From NCBI RefSeq assembly GCF_947172395.1, contig NC_069104.1, positions 3,995,355 to 4,059,354 on the forward strand: a stretch of 64,000 nt of DNA. The letters are read 5' to 3'. Source of the stretch: Bicyclus anynana (Eukaryota; Arthropoda; Insecta; Lepidoptera; Nymphalidae). This document shows positions 30,693 through 42,800 of the stretch, in pieces. Each line of letters begins with the position of its first letter. The stretch's first letter is position 1. The translations under genes were made by a program, and so were the position numbers. The notes below the pieces were generated by a model. It did not search any database. It had not been told where the DNA came from and saw only the letters and a list, made by a program, of their open reading frames with translations.

Positions 30693-31061
30693 TTGCAGGA
30701 GATGGTCCACTTTAGTACCTACCCCGCATGATTAAAATTTAAAAAATACAGGATATTGGTTAAAATCTAAATAAGTGAATAAATCTAACTGCAAAGAAAT
30801 AAATAAAATTAAAATCAAAGTTTTTGAGTTATAACAAGATGGCGCCCCTAAGCAACTATGACATGACAATTGACAACAAACGTCAAAACGACTACTGCGT
30901 TGAAAACGTCATCAATCCGCCATTGTTACCCATAATAAGTGTTGCATCTCATCATTTAAATGAATATTATTTCGAAAGAATTTAATACCTTCTTAATAAA
31001 GTAAATTCGTAGATTTGTATAATCGAAAATAGTTAAAAATTTTGGACCATCTCCTTTGCAC
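30693..31061. mobile_element. Element with GGAGATGGTCCA terminal inverted repeats
   Basis: TTTGCAGGAGATGGTCCACT (30692-30711) and the complement of TTTTGGACCATCTCCTTTGC (31040-31059) bound a 370-base non-coding element. The interior includes ACAAGATGGCGCC and CCGCCATTGTTACCC. Confidence 0.6.
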
Positions 31062-31791
31062 ACTTTATTTTGAAAAATCGGGCAACTCAAATTTCAATAC
31101 AAACAACAATCAAATGCATACATTTATTATAATTGTTCAGATTGGAGGCGATACCGTTGAGGAATTGTCAAGTTTGATTTTACGGTACATCTCTTTGGTT
31201 GGTACAGTTTTTTATTTATTAAAAAAAAAATACAAGTACAAAATTGCTAGGATCTATAAAAGACGAACTTAATGTTTATTAAAAACAAAAAACGGATTTA
31301 GCATACAGACGACTTTTCATTTCGCTTTCGATATACCGTTTATTTAAATCGTTAAATTTAAACAGGCCTAATTTATTAATCCCAGAAACATAATATTTAT
31401 CACAACAGCATTATTTAGGAGTATGGTCATGAATAATATTCTTTTCCTGATTATATATCTGACTATAATATAGTCAATCTATTCCTGGAAGTAGACTCCG
31501 CACCATGAATCAAGTCCCGCTGCTAAAACTAATGCTTAAAATTGTAGGAAATTCCTTCGATTTTACACACCACAACGCTGTTAATTTTGTGCTGACAAAA
31601 CTTGTATGTAACACTTCAGATACAACCCAGTGGCGTACACGAGGTTTTTAACAAGGGAAGGCATTACAAACGTACAAATTGAACAACATGGAAAATACCT
31701 TCACCAATTAAAGTACGTAATGAGATCTCAGGATAACCCATGCATTTTTGCATTTATAAAAAGCACGCTGCTGGCTATACCCAAAGGCAAG
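31062..31791. other. AT-rich stretch
   Basis: CAGTGGCGTACACGAGG at 31629 looks like one end of a CAGTGGCG-type element. The other end was not found. No gene. Confidence 0.35.
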
Positions 31792-31925
31792 TAGTGTTTT
31801 TCAGATAGCATGGTGCGGGTGACAAATCGTTTCGCTTTTGAAAGTTGGCCGCGTTTCGCGATAATAGTACATATAAAGGATCATAAGGCAGGTCACCGTA
31901 CTCATGCTACCTGAAAAACACTTTA
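31792..31925. mobile_element. Snap-back MITE (TTTTTCAGATAGCATGGTGC ends)
   Basis: The left end AGTGTTTTTCAGATAGCATG and the complement of the right end AAGTGTTTTTCAGGTAGCATG correspond over about 30 bases. The TGGTGCGGGTGAC block is shared with the palindrome at 62982-63072. Confidence 0.75.
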
Positions 31926-33663
31926 GTCTTCCAGAAGTAGACAAACATAATATTATATTGTTTGAAAGGCGTATTCATTAGCGTTTTGAAATCGGCTGTC
32001 ATTTAAGTCATGCTAAAACCAAAATACAATTAACATTCATTGTTATAGTGAAATAACAATTCATATCATTACATTTTAAAGGAAAACCAATACAACTATT
32101 ATTCATTAAACAAAATTACACAAACACTGGTTTAAAAATGCAAATACAGGAATATTCACTAAAATCTTCTTCTCAAATTGCATTTAGCGAAGCTATAGTC
32201 TTGTATAAGGGCCCTTTCATGTATATCATAATTATGTTTAAATTCAACTAAAGAACAAACAGCTACAGCTAAAATGAGCATTATTTCCCGTTAAGTATTT
32301 AAAATTCTGTGTTTTCTGTGTTTCATTATTACTTATGGAAAGCTACATCACCAGCGAGTAACATGATATATTTTATACCCGTATTCTCGCAGTAACGGGA
32401 ACTACGAAACGGCGAAACCGAAGGGGGTGCGCTTTGGTGGCCTTCGTTTGAATGTTATTTATCGTAACTTCGTTATTAAAAACGATTTTAGCAAACAGGA
32501 CTATAGCTTTCTACTAACTTGGTACCAAAATAATTGTACTGGCGAAGGTGAATTACTAAAACTACTATAAAATCATTACAAGTAAATTATTTAAAAAGTG
32601 CGAAACACAAGGTAACGCGTTTTTCATAAGACATGCATCATTCGTTTCAAATCAGGATCTCTAGCCATGTTACATTTCGATTCTCTTTCTATAAACGATA
32701 CCGCGTCGAAAACGAAATAAGGGATAACATTCGTTATTGATTGATCACGTGAACTTAATAGGCTGTTCGCCATGATGGTCTATTTTTTAACTGTTCATAA
32801 CGTCACGATAACACTAAACCTTAACCAAACGGTGCGTTTGACAAACTTAGTTAATGATTAGTTTGACGTTTATTAATTAATTGTGACATCAAGTAACATC
32901 GTGACGTCACAAAATGGACGACAAAATTTTTGACGTTTGTAAAAATCCTAACTTTTAATGATTTATATCGATATATTTCGGACCCTTATTCCATGTAGAA
33001 AATTAATATACGAGTCAACTACCCTATTCGAAATGTCATTCTCATACATTCTTTAGTTTTCGAAGCGTTAGCGTTAAAAAGAGAAGAAATGTGTAATTTT
33101 GCTATAGACCCAGGAATGAACACTTGACATTCAAACATTTAAATCGATTTCTCATTTCCAAGATATATACACATACAAATTTAAATCGATTCCAAACAAT
33201 ATCTCATAATTAACCGTCTCTATTTTTTTTAATAACTGGTTTTGCGGCTCTGGATTCTTGCCCTTTTGAGCCTAACTGTCTCTAAGCTTACGTATCACTA
33301 ATCTAGCAATACTAGATAATATGCTGAACACATTGCAATTTAGATACATTGTTTATATCTAACACCTGACAATCCTATTCCTGACATTTATATTTAAATT
33401 TTACCAAAACTAATAAAAAAATATAGAAATTAACGCATTCGATTTTCAAATATAAGGCAACACACTTAATTTTAGATTTACATTGAATTATTTTTGTCTT
33501 TTGTTACTAATTTTTTTTTCCAAGTATTTTTTTTGTTTTCGAGGCTAGCTTTCCATCAAAGATGTTCTGTCATAGCTTATAAATGTTATCCACGACTACA
33601 ATAAGCTAAGCATGACATAGCATAGCTTAGTCGTAAATAACTAATAACTAACAATTTGTTAAC
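31926..33663. other. AT-rich stretch
   Basis: No gene supported. ATACCCGTATTCTCGCAGTAAC GGGAACTAC at about 32378-32405 is a decayed Helitron piece. Confidence 0.35.
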
Positions 33664-33714
33664 AATAATCACTGTCTCAAAATATTTAAACGTTTTTGAG
33701 ACAGTGATTATTTT
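33664..33714. repeat. Inverted repeat, 19-bp arms
   Basis: AATAATCACTGTCTCAAAA and its complement flank a short loop and form a clean hairpin. Confidence 0.65.
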
Positions 33715-33847
33715 TGGTAATTTTTTTTAAATTACTTATTTGAAGTAAACAAATCAAACAGTAAATAATTAGTCGGTAGTAAAATCTAATTATTTCTGCT
33801 ATTTTGGTGTTACTTTGTTATTAGTACTAACTCATTTAACCTTTATT

Positions 33848-34020
33848 TTACACTTTTTCGTTGTGTAAAAATTAAACAATATATTCGCTGAGTGAAGAAT
33901 TCATAGCTTAGCAAAGCTTATTTAATTTAACCTTTTCTTTTTTAGTTTTTACACTGTGTAAAAAACAAACAATATAATCGCTGAGTGTAAGATTTATAGC
34001 TTAGCATAGCTTAGCTACAG
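33848..34020 (+). repeat. Diverged tandem duplication, about 100-bp unit
   Basis: TGTGTAAAAATTAAACAATA...CGCTGAGTGAAGAATTCATA GCTTAGCAAAGCTTA is followed by TGTGTAAAAAACAAACAATA...CGCTGAGTGTAAGATTTATA GCTTAGCATAGCTTA. Related AGCTTAG blocks also occur at 33600-33635. Confidence 0.65.
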
Positions 34021-35025
34021 CCTAACATCGTCAGTGGAAAGCTAACCTACGATCGAAACTTCAGGAATGTCGAAAGATTCATAACGCAGTGGAGAAGAAC
34101 GGTTTCAAATACAATCTAATTTTTTTTATACACCATAGTTACACTAAGTTGTTAACACTAGGACGTTTAAGCTCCTGACTTATCTTAACAACTGGAGCAC
34201 ACAAGGCAGATCGCTCGGGCCAATACTATTCAAATTATTCATAAGCGGATCGCGTCGTGTGGTCTAGTTAAGGAATACCGTTTCATATGATTTAGTTACG
34301 CCTAAATTATTTATTTTTACTTAAAATTTAAAAACATCACCCAACGTTCGGGAACGCAGAGATTTTTGACGATTCGCCACAAAAACGCATACGATTTAAT
34401 ACATTGAGTTCAATTAATATTAAATACGATCAGAATCACTTGCATAATCTGCTGTGAATCATTAATTACTATCGTTGCATGAACATGATTTATTTTAAAT
34501 ACAATAATTTTCAATTTTTTTATCAACAATATCACCTGATTTAAAAAATTGTATTGAATAAGTAATTAAGTACCTATACATATAGGTACTGTTTATGAAC
34601 CCCTTTCTGAAAAATCGAAAAATTTCATAATTAGCAATTTCAAAATTCAACCCGAAAACTTACAATAGACGGCGTTAGGACAAAGCATATTGGGCTTTTA
34701 TATAATAAAGTCAAGGTTTTGATGCTTTTTAATTTTGATTTCAACGGCTTTGGAAATCTAGCCTTTTTAATTCTGTGATTATGGAAATATGCCAGCAGAA
34801 GACAGGTAGTCCGATCATATTTATATTTAGCACATAATATATAAACAACACAAAACGAGATAAAAAAAAATGTTAACACATGCTCATGTTTTTCATAATA
34901 GTTAACATACATACTATAATTTACGTCAAGTTCATTCTAAATTCTTTATTCTCTGTTTCGCTGTTTTTGGGAGTTTCGATAAGTAAATACTTAAGCACAA
35001 CATCGTCCAAACAAATCTAAAAACA
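34021..35025. other. AT-rich stretch
   Basis: A 90-codon minus-strand open frame (34640-34912) is AT-driven and has no recognisable domain. Nothing annotated. Confidence 0.35.
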
Positions 35026-35107
35026 CATAAACAACCATTTTGAAAATTGATTTTTCAGTAATGTCGCTTATTACAGAAAATATCAATTTTCAAAATGTTT
35101 GTTTATG
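35026..35107. repeat. Foldback, about 37-bp arms
   Basis: CATAAACAACCATTTTGAAA ATTGATTTTT and the complement of ATCAATTTTCAAAATGTTTG TTTATG pair around GTCGCTT. Confidence 0.7.
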
Positions 35108-35179
35108 TTCTCCACCAGAACTATTGAATCTGTTAGAATGTGGTTTTTTGCAGGTAGATTAAGATTACATCCGTCGATA

Positions 35180-35370
35180 TCTATACTAATATTATAAAGC
35201 TGAAGAGTTTTTATTTAAACGCGCTAATCTCAGGAACTACTGGTCCGTTTTGAAAAATTATTTCAGTGTTAGATAGCCCATTTATCGAGGAAGGCTATAG
35301 GCTATATTTTATCCCTGTAATCCTACGGGAACGGGAACCACGCGGGTGAAACCGCGCGGCATCTACTAGT
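35180..35370 (+). mobile_element. LEP1-like Helitron, well preserved
   Basis: Starts TCTATACTAATATTATAAAG and ends GCGGGTGAAACCGCGCGGC, then ATCTACTAG before T. The GC hairpin about 10 bases upstream of CTAG is the Helitron 3' signature. It is very similar to the copy at 58864 in the TTLL4 locus. Confidence 0.85.
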
Positions 35371-35519
35371 TAAGAAATAACTTGAAAACCCATTTAAAGT
35401 TTTTAACTTTAAAAGGTTGTACCCAATTGAAGGACAAGGTAGAGCTGTAAACAAAAAAAAATAGTTGTCTATGTTGTGGATGATGCTGTTACTAAGTTTA
35501 TATTTATCGATGTCTACGG

Positions 35520-35971
35520 CATTGAGTTACTATGTACTAGAGAAGACAACACTCACAACTACTGCGTTCCGTTCAACTGCGGCGATATAGCTTCACTTTA
35601 ATTTCTTGTTAGCTTACTGTGTTGAGCTAAAGCAAAGCACCACGTAATTTATGGCGCTTATGATGTTTTGGTCGTAAGAAAACTATATTCTTCAAGCGAT
35701 TTAGCATTGCATATTTCATAGATCTTCACAACATGATTTTGTTTGGAATAGCATATCTAGTATGTAGTAAATTATCACTGAAACAGCATTAATATAATAT
35801 ATATAGCGTTGTCAGCTCAACACAGTTGCTTGTCGCACTCGTTTACGATGACGTCAGTAGCGCCGCTAGTGCCACACTTCACTAATGTGAAGTGAAGCGA
35901 TATCGCCGCAGTTGACTGGAACGCGGTAGTGATGGCGTCTTCTCTAGCACGTAGTACATAGTAACTCAATG
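35520..35971. mobile_element. Inverted-repeat element, arms of about 85 bp
   Basis: The left arm CATTGAGTTACTATGTACTA...CAACTGCGGCGATATAGCTT and the complement of the right arm (CATTGAGTTACTATGTACTA CG...CAACTGCGGCGATATCGCTT) match with small indels. The right half also contains TTGCTTGTCGCACTCGTT and TGACGTCAGT, which recur at 36635-36680 beside the TTLL4 stop codon. Confidence 0.8.
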
Positions 35972-36634
35972 TGCCCACGACAACATATTGATGCGTGGCT
36001 CATCACACGAGTGTTTAGGACTGAAACTGTAATAACATAGATGGCATTGTAAACTCATAGTACGAGACCCGGCATAAGAAATTTATATACTCATCTGTTG
36101 ATTGGGATAAGAACTAAATGATAGAAAATATTTACATTGACACATTGCACAAAGGGTGCCTAGTTAAATTGCAGCCGAACAGTAATTAATAATCATTACT
36201 TTTTTAGCTATTTAATTTCACTGGTTAATTTAAAAAAAATGTACACTAGTTAATAGACTATACCCAAAACAATTGAAAAAGTAAAGGTTGCCTGCTTTGA
36301 CACTGCAACTGTGGGTATGCCAGATTTTAACAGTTAAGTAATATTATTTATATACCCTCATCAGTTATTTAGTCGTCTAATATGTCAAATCAAAGCTAGT
36401 TTTATGCTTAATTCAACTGTATTAGACTGCCTTTGATCTAGTTCATGGTTTCCTACATTTAGCATGAAAAATGTTTGGCCGTAATTTAACTAGGCAACCT
36501 ATTTGCAATTGTATCTCTGTGAACATTATCTATTATATATTTTTATCACTAATGAATAACAGATGAGGGTTCTTATCACTAAAAAATGAATAACAGATGA
36601 GGGTATACATTTGTAATGCCGGATCCTAGACTAT
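35972..36634. other. AT-rich stretch, presumed TTLL4 3' flank
   Basis: A 26-29-base direct repeat (AATGAATAACAGATGAGGGT) occurs twice at 36550-36605. No clear AATAAA on the minus strand was found for TTLL4; weak AATATA-like variants are at about 36530. Confidence 0.4.
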
Positions 36635-36680
36635 CAACACAGATGCTTGTCGCACTCGTTCATGTTGACGTCAGTGCTGG
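36635..36680 (-). repeat. Fragment of the 35520 element in the presumed TTLL4 3' UTR
   Basis: ATCAACACAGATGCTTGTCG CACTCGTTCATGTTGACGTC AGT matches 35818-35862 with few changes and ends a few bases before the stop codon of the terminal exon. It may supply the start of the 3' UTR. Confidence 0.6.
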
Positions 36681-36682
36681 AG

Positions 36683-36853
36683 CTAGGCGCGGGGCTGCAG
36701 CGCGGGCGCGGCGAGCGGGGGGGCGCGGGGCACCGCGTCGCTGCAGGCGCGGGGGGGCGCGGCGGACAGCGAGACGGCGGACGCGCGCTCCGTAGCGAGA
36801 GACTGCGACGAACGCTTCTCCGAGGCGGGCGGCGACGGCGCGTCCACGTCATT
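36683..36853 (-). CDS. TTLL4: TTLL4 exon 12, proposed terminal exon
   Basis: Acceptor GGATCGTTGCAG in the required phase 0. There are 56 codons, NDVDAPSPPASEKRSSQSLA and an Ala/Pro/Ser-rich tail ending ALQPRA, then TAG. The frame is open through very GC-rich DNA with high third-position GC, as in exon 1. The assignment to TTLL4 rests on strand, phase and lack of another host; C-terminal tails of TTLL4 are not conserved enough to confirm it. Confidence 0.6.
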   Translation of the reverse strand, partial: NDVDAPSPPASEKRSSQSLATERASAVSLSAAPPRACSDAVPRAPPLAAPALQPRA

Positions 36854-39800
36854 CTGCAACGATCCAACTGCTGAGCCGGCGCCCGCTACAACACCGGGGG
36901 CGGACAGAGGCGGGGCGGGGGGAGGGACGCGGGCGGGGCGGGGGGAGGGACGCGGGCGGGGCGGGGGGAGGGGGGGTTGGCACCATTACTCACTCGCTAG
37001 TATGCCGCCTCACCACCGTCTCTGCTTTATCAATTGTGCCTTCATCCATATCCAAATAAAGAATTTAATTTTTTTTTATAACTAATAGCGAGTATCAGGA
37101 TCGCCCAGTAGGCTTAAGATACGCAACAAGGAAATATCTCTAGACGAGAGTAAGATAAATTTCGGACTTAAGCGTCGGAATCGAAAATATCGCTATATCT
37201 CTTACGTTGCGATGTGAAGAAAGAGAGAGCGATATTTCAACTCTGACGCTATAGGTCGACAATTTGTCTTTTTCTTTTCACGAGATATGTTGTTTACGCA
37301 CGCTAGGTCTACTGGTTTTATACCAATAATATGCCTTAATAAGTATTTAAACACAAAACTTTTTTTTTTATTTAATACCGGGCTAATCGGGTATAAAGAT
37401 CTCATGATTGTAGATATGTGAATATTACCGCCCATGAAAATGAACTTTGCTTTTGAACTGTATTTTTGAACTGTATATAAAGTATTTTGATAATAATTTG
37501 AATATTATAAGATATTAAGTTAGAGAAACGTTCAGAGACAGGTGACGGCGCGTGAAGCGGCATTTCATTACGTATACTACGTTGTGCTGACGTCATTATT
37601 GCGATATAAAAAAAAACTGAAATACCGTCTATTGAAAAATAAAAAAAACAAACAAACATTAATTTCGCAATTGGGGAACAGTAACTAAAGGTAAATAGTA
37701 TAGTAAAACCTTATGGTAACTTGATGTGGTTTAAGTCTAGTGGCTGTTGGCAAACTGTGTCCTCCGCAACGCAGTACAGGGATAGTATGAAGTCAGAGGT
37801 GAGCCAAAAACATATGGCAACACAAAAGTTCAAAGACCAAATAACGTAGGAGATAACTGACATATGGCAAGTTTCCCGACTAACGCCATCTGTCGACCGC
37901 TGTATTAAAACTTTCTGTATAATACGTCTTTCTCTTATTTATACCCACACTGATATATACCCCTGAAAACTGAGCAGAAGTCTGAGCTCAGTTGTTTGTG
38001 AGGCAGCGTGGACAACGTCACGCTGCCAGTCGCGTTAGCGATTTTGTGCAATATTGTAATATTTTGTGTTGTAATTATTGTTTATCATAAATTGTTTAAT
38101 GTGGGCATAGAGAACATGTCGGACAGGGAAGGTGTTTATGCATTCTAAAGAAATCCCTTAAACCTACCCCCAAGATCACAAGTCCTGGGACCTGCTCGAA
38201 ATGTTTCCTCTACCACAAAATAATGGTACAGTCACGTCACATACGTTTGTCAATGTATTAATGCCCGTCTACCGCCCGTATCTATGGTCGAAATTTTCTT
38301 AGAAGTCTTATCACCAAAACAAACCCGTCTTGTCACTAAAATCACATATTTCACTTACGTTATACGTAATTTCTAAAGAACAAAGTGTCTAAATCCTTTA
38401 TTATACGCGTACAGTACGAATTACACCAAAAACTACACCGAATTTACGATTTATTCACATTTATTTTCTGAAAAACAAAATCACAACGAGATTAATTTGC
38501 ACAGCTTAACTACGATTACGGCAATTTGACATTTCGTAACGCTAGATTGTCTATGAAAAGCAAGGATGGGTAAATAACATCGAGCGTTAACTTATCGATA
38601 AATGATAATGAATGATTCTTTAATAATTGATAAGTTGTTAGTTTAAAGATGGAAAATTGATATTTAATAATCATTTTATTTTAAAAAATGGTTTTTTAAT
38701 GAAAATGTTATACAATAAATATGCTCACGTTATTCTATAGCGTAAAAGATATCTAACGAATAGTAGCATTATTCAAACACTGGTATCGATAACATTAAAT
38801 TGTAGCTGTAGAGTAATAATTATGAAGAAGGGTAAATGAGTTTTTTTTTCATGGAAACGCCGTGGTCTATAAGTATTTTCGTAATAATTAACCTTTTTTC
38901 TGACTATTTTACATATTTCAAAAATATACATGCAGGGCAGAGTCTACAGTTTTAGTTTATTCAAATACGGTTACCTATACTGGGTGTAAGGGGCATGCTA
39001 ACGAAAACTTAATCCAGTGGTTCAGTACATGATTCTGAGTCTCTCAGCGTTGAAATTTTTTGTCGGTCTTTTCACGATATTGAAATTTTTTTTACAGTTT
39101 TTTTTAACTAATTACAGCTTAGAAGTACTTATTTCATCTATCTCAATACGATTTTTAATAAAAATCGTCAAATCAAGATTTTTAACAAAAACTAGCAATG
39201 TAAATTTAATTTGCAAAATGCGGTTAATAGGTATTTTCAAAATATTGAAACTTTAGGTCCTTTCGCTAGACGCTACGCTATTTTTTTTTCGTGTTGTTTT
39301 TCGTGTTTCGTGTGTCTGTTGACAAACAAACCAAAATTCAAAAACTTTTGTGTATGTTTTATGTTATGTTAGTAGTGATTTTCTGTAACGAATACTCATA
39401 CAATTGTGTCGTTTGTATTGTGTGTGTTTGTGTGTGTTGACTGAGAAGTCTTGAAATGCTTAGATCAAATCAATACCTACTACGACGACAGAACGTCTCG
39501 TAAACGAGAAACAACCTGAAGTAAGTTAACTATAGTATTTTTTTCCTTACATGGCAAAAAAGGTAAACAAAGATCCGTTGTCACGACATTCACATATTTC
39601 TCACAAACCGTCCGTTTAAACTAAATCATTTATATACACATCACTTCATTTAACGCGCACACCGCGAATTACATAAAAACTGCTTGTAATTAACTATTAT
39701 ATCACATTTATTTCACTAAAAACGAAATCACAACAAGTTTTATTTCTACAGATTAACGAAAATGTTGCGAATTTGACATTTCGTAATGCTAGATTGTCTA

Positions 39801-42800
39801 TGAATTGAAGAGACGGGAAAGATACATGAAATTATAACTTGTCGATAATTATGTACATATTTTTTAATTTTAATATTTGTGTCCTTTGTGGCTTATAAAT
39901 AAAATTAATGTGTATCTTTATTAACACAGCACCAAAGAATATATTATACTCCATGGAGAAGAAGTAAATCTACATACATGAAAACGTTGGACATAGCAGC
40001 GACATTATTTCCGCATACGAATATTTTTTCATAAAGTCAGTGGCAATTTTAAATGGAGATTTTTGATTTTAAAATAGTTAAAGGACCTAATTGAGAAAAA
40101 ACAAATAATAATTTAAAAAAATATATACAACCGACTTCAAAATATTAACGTACCCACGAAATTAAAAAAGGGAAAAATAATATCTTTATATTTTCTGCCA
40201 AGCCAGTGTATTCAATCTATTAATTCAAGGTGTACCCTATCGTAAAGATTTTTGTTTCTCAGACATTATTTTTGTCTGTCATGTGTTTTTTTCAGTAAAG
40301 ACTTAAGTCAACATCAGACGGGCTTGGCAGCGACTTCAAAATGATCAATAAGTAGAAAATATAATAATGTTATCTTTCCCTTTTTAGTTTCGTGGGTACG
40401 TTAACATTTTGAAGTCGGTTGTATTTTTTCATAATATTTTTTTTTTATATTTTTAATATACCTAATAAATAAATCAATCCATATGAAATTCAACCTAAAA
40501 TCCACCCATCTGAAAGTCGGAATTTTCGGTTAGTTATATTATTGTTAGTCATACACTACTCAGCAATCAGCAATAATAAAACAACCAAACAACAAATAAA
40601 TAACAAGACTAACAATTGCAAACGAAACAAATAAGTAATGATGATATGGAACAAACATTGACACGACCTCACTGTGAGCATGGAAGCGACAATGTGGCAC
40701 TTTTTGCTCGCAGTTAACTCATCCTAAACCGAGCTTAACCGATCGCGGCGCGAGTGCTCCCGAATGTTTGTAATTATATAGCACGATCAAAAATTATTAA
40801 AAAACCGATAATCCGATTCTTCAACCACTTGCAAAAATTTTTAAATTAAGAAAAAAGAAAACAATACACAAATACGACTTGAATATTATGATTGCAGGAT
40901 CAGAAAAATAAATAAAAGATTTGAAATACTAATGGAAAAAAATTTATTACTTTTGTTTCGCAACATGGTGAGATTTTTATTTTTCTGGTATACGTAAATC
41001 GTGATAGTCAGAGTTATTAGGATATTATATAAAAAAGTTTGAGAGATAGTGATATACAAGGGGCCGAAACTTTAGTACAAAGGTTTTTGAATATATGACA
41101 TTATGCGGTAATAAATTTAGTAGGTTCTAGAGCTAGAAAAATGTTACGAATTATAATTAGAGACAGACAGTAAGTGTACATTAATTCCCATTATGTTCTA
41201 CATAGTCATTTGGACTAGTGGTGTATAACCAAGGTAAAAAAAGAAAGAAATAATAATCTTTAATTCAATAGAAAAATATTTTTGTCGCTTTTTTGTTTTT
41301 CTCAATTGTTTTCTTCAACAATTTAAAAATTAAAAATTTCCATTATAAATTGCCACTGACTTTATTTCAAAAATATTCGTATGCGGAAATAATGTCGCTA
41401 CTATATCCAACAAAATGAAATGAAATGTTAATGTTTTTTAACTTTTGTAACTTTTGTATCTTTTGTAATTTTTAAAAATGTAAACTGTAAAATTTTTGTA
41501 ATTTATGTACTTGGAAATAAAGGCTATATTATTATTATTATTATTATTATTACTATATCCAACATTTTCATGTATTTCATGATTCACTTCTTGTCCTTGG
41601 TGTATATATTCTTAAAATGATATTTAATTTCCTAAAATGCACACAACTGAAAAGTTGGAAAACGAAACGAATATGGAACGTATTCGTTTTTTAAGATGAC
41701 GTATAGTAACGGATATTTTAGTTTAGTTATTTCAGATATAACGATACCTACTTGATATCGTTACGATGCCCGCGGTTAACTTCTCAACCCTACTGATTGT
41801 CTTTGGTTCATAGTCAGCCATTATTGTTGTTTAAAATTGACATCTAAGAAAATTTCAAGTATACCTGTACCTAGTTAAAAACTTGTAAAGTATAAAAAAT
41901 AGGTATTAGATAGGTAAGTGTAGCCAGCCGATTTGCTGTCGATGCGTACGTACCTACTTGTACGTACGCAGTAGATTGCGGAGCGTTGTTATCGCATTAT
42001 TCGCTGTACATTGCGTGCTCAAAATTTTCAAAATCTGAATTTTCTTATTTCCGACGTAATTGGTATTTAAAATATCGTTGTGGAAACTAAATTTAACCTC
42101 TTCATGCAGTTTTCGGTATCATGTTCCTTACACCCAGTATGTACGTGGATACGTGCACACTTTTTTGAAGTTTAAGCAAATCTTGGACGTTAGTACGTCC
42201 CCAAAAGATTAAAGAAAGAGACGGCCGCGTGGCGCAGTGGGTAGTGACCCTGCTTTCTGCATCCACGGCTGTGGGTTCGATTCCCACAACTGGAAAATAT
42301 TTGTGTGAGGAGCATGAGTGTTTTCAAGTGTCTGTGTGTATTTATACATTATATAAGTGTATATGTAGTGTATTTATACATTATATATTTATATGTAGTA
42401 TATAATTGTATATTAATACTATAATATCAACTATCTTAGCACCCATAACACAAGCTACTCTGTATGCTTACTTTGGGGCTAGATAGTGATGTGTATTGTT
42501 TAAGTATATTTATAATAATAATAAAAAAAAGATTACCCCATTTCTTAACCACGCGTACCCATAGGCATAAACCGTGCACCGTTCACCGTTTGTGACACGT
42601 GATATTTAATTTCTTAAAATGCATACAACCGAAAAACGTTACTATACGTTCCCTTTTAAGATAACGTAGTATAGTAACGGATATTTGAGTTTAGGTATTT
42701 CAGTTATAACGATATCTACTTGATATCGTTCCGATGCCCGCCGTTAACTTCTCAACCCTACTGATTGTCTTTGATTCATAGTCGGCCATTATTGTTGTGT

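Noticed and set aside
34640..34912. 90-codon minus-strand frame
   Set aside because: AT-rich, Lys/Ile/Tyr-biased, and without splice or family support.
36647..36874. Gly/Arg-rich plus-strand frame over the GC island
   Set aside because: GC-rich DNA opens all frames. The minus frame has a proper acceptor, phase and stop, while this one has no splice or start support.
37880..38110. Solo LTR
   Set aside because: Promoter-like composition only. No TG...CA borders, target duplication or second copy could be shown.
42219..42295. tRNA gene at the SINE C head
   Set aside because: Same reason: a tRNA-like head joined to a repeated body, with a second copy at 53249.
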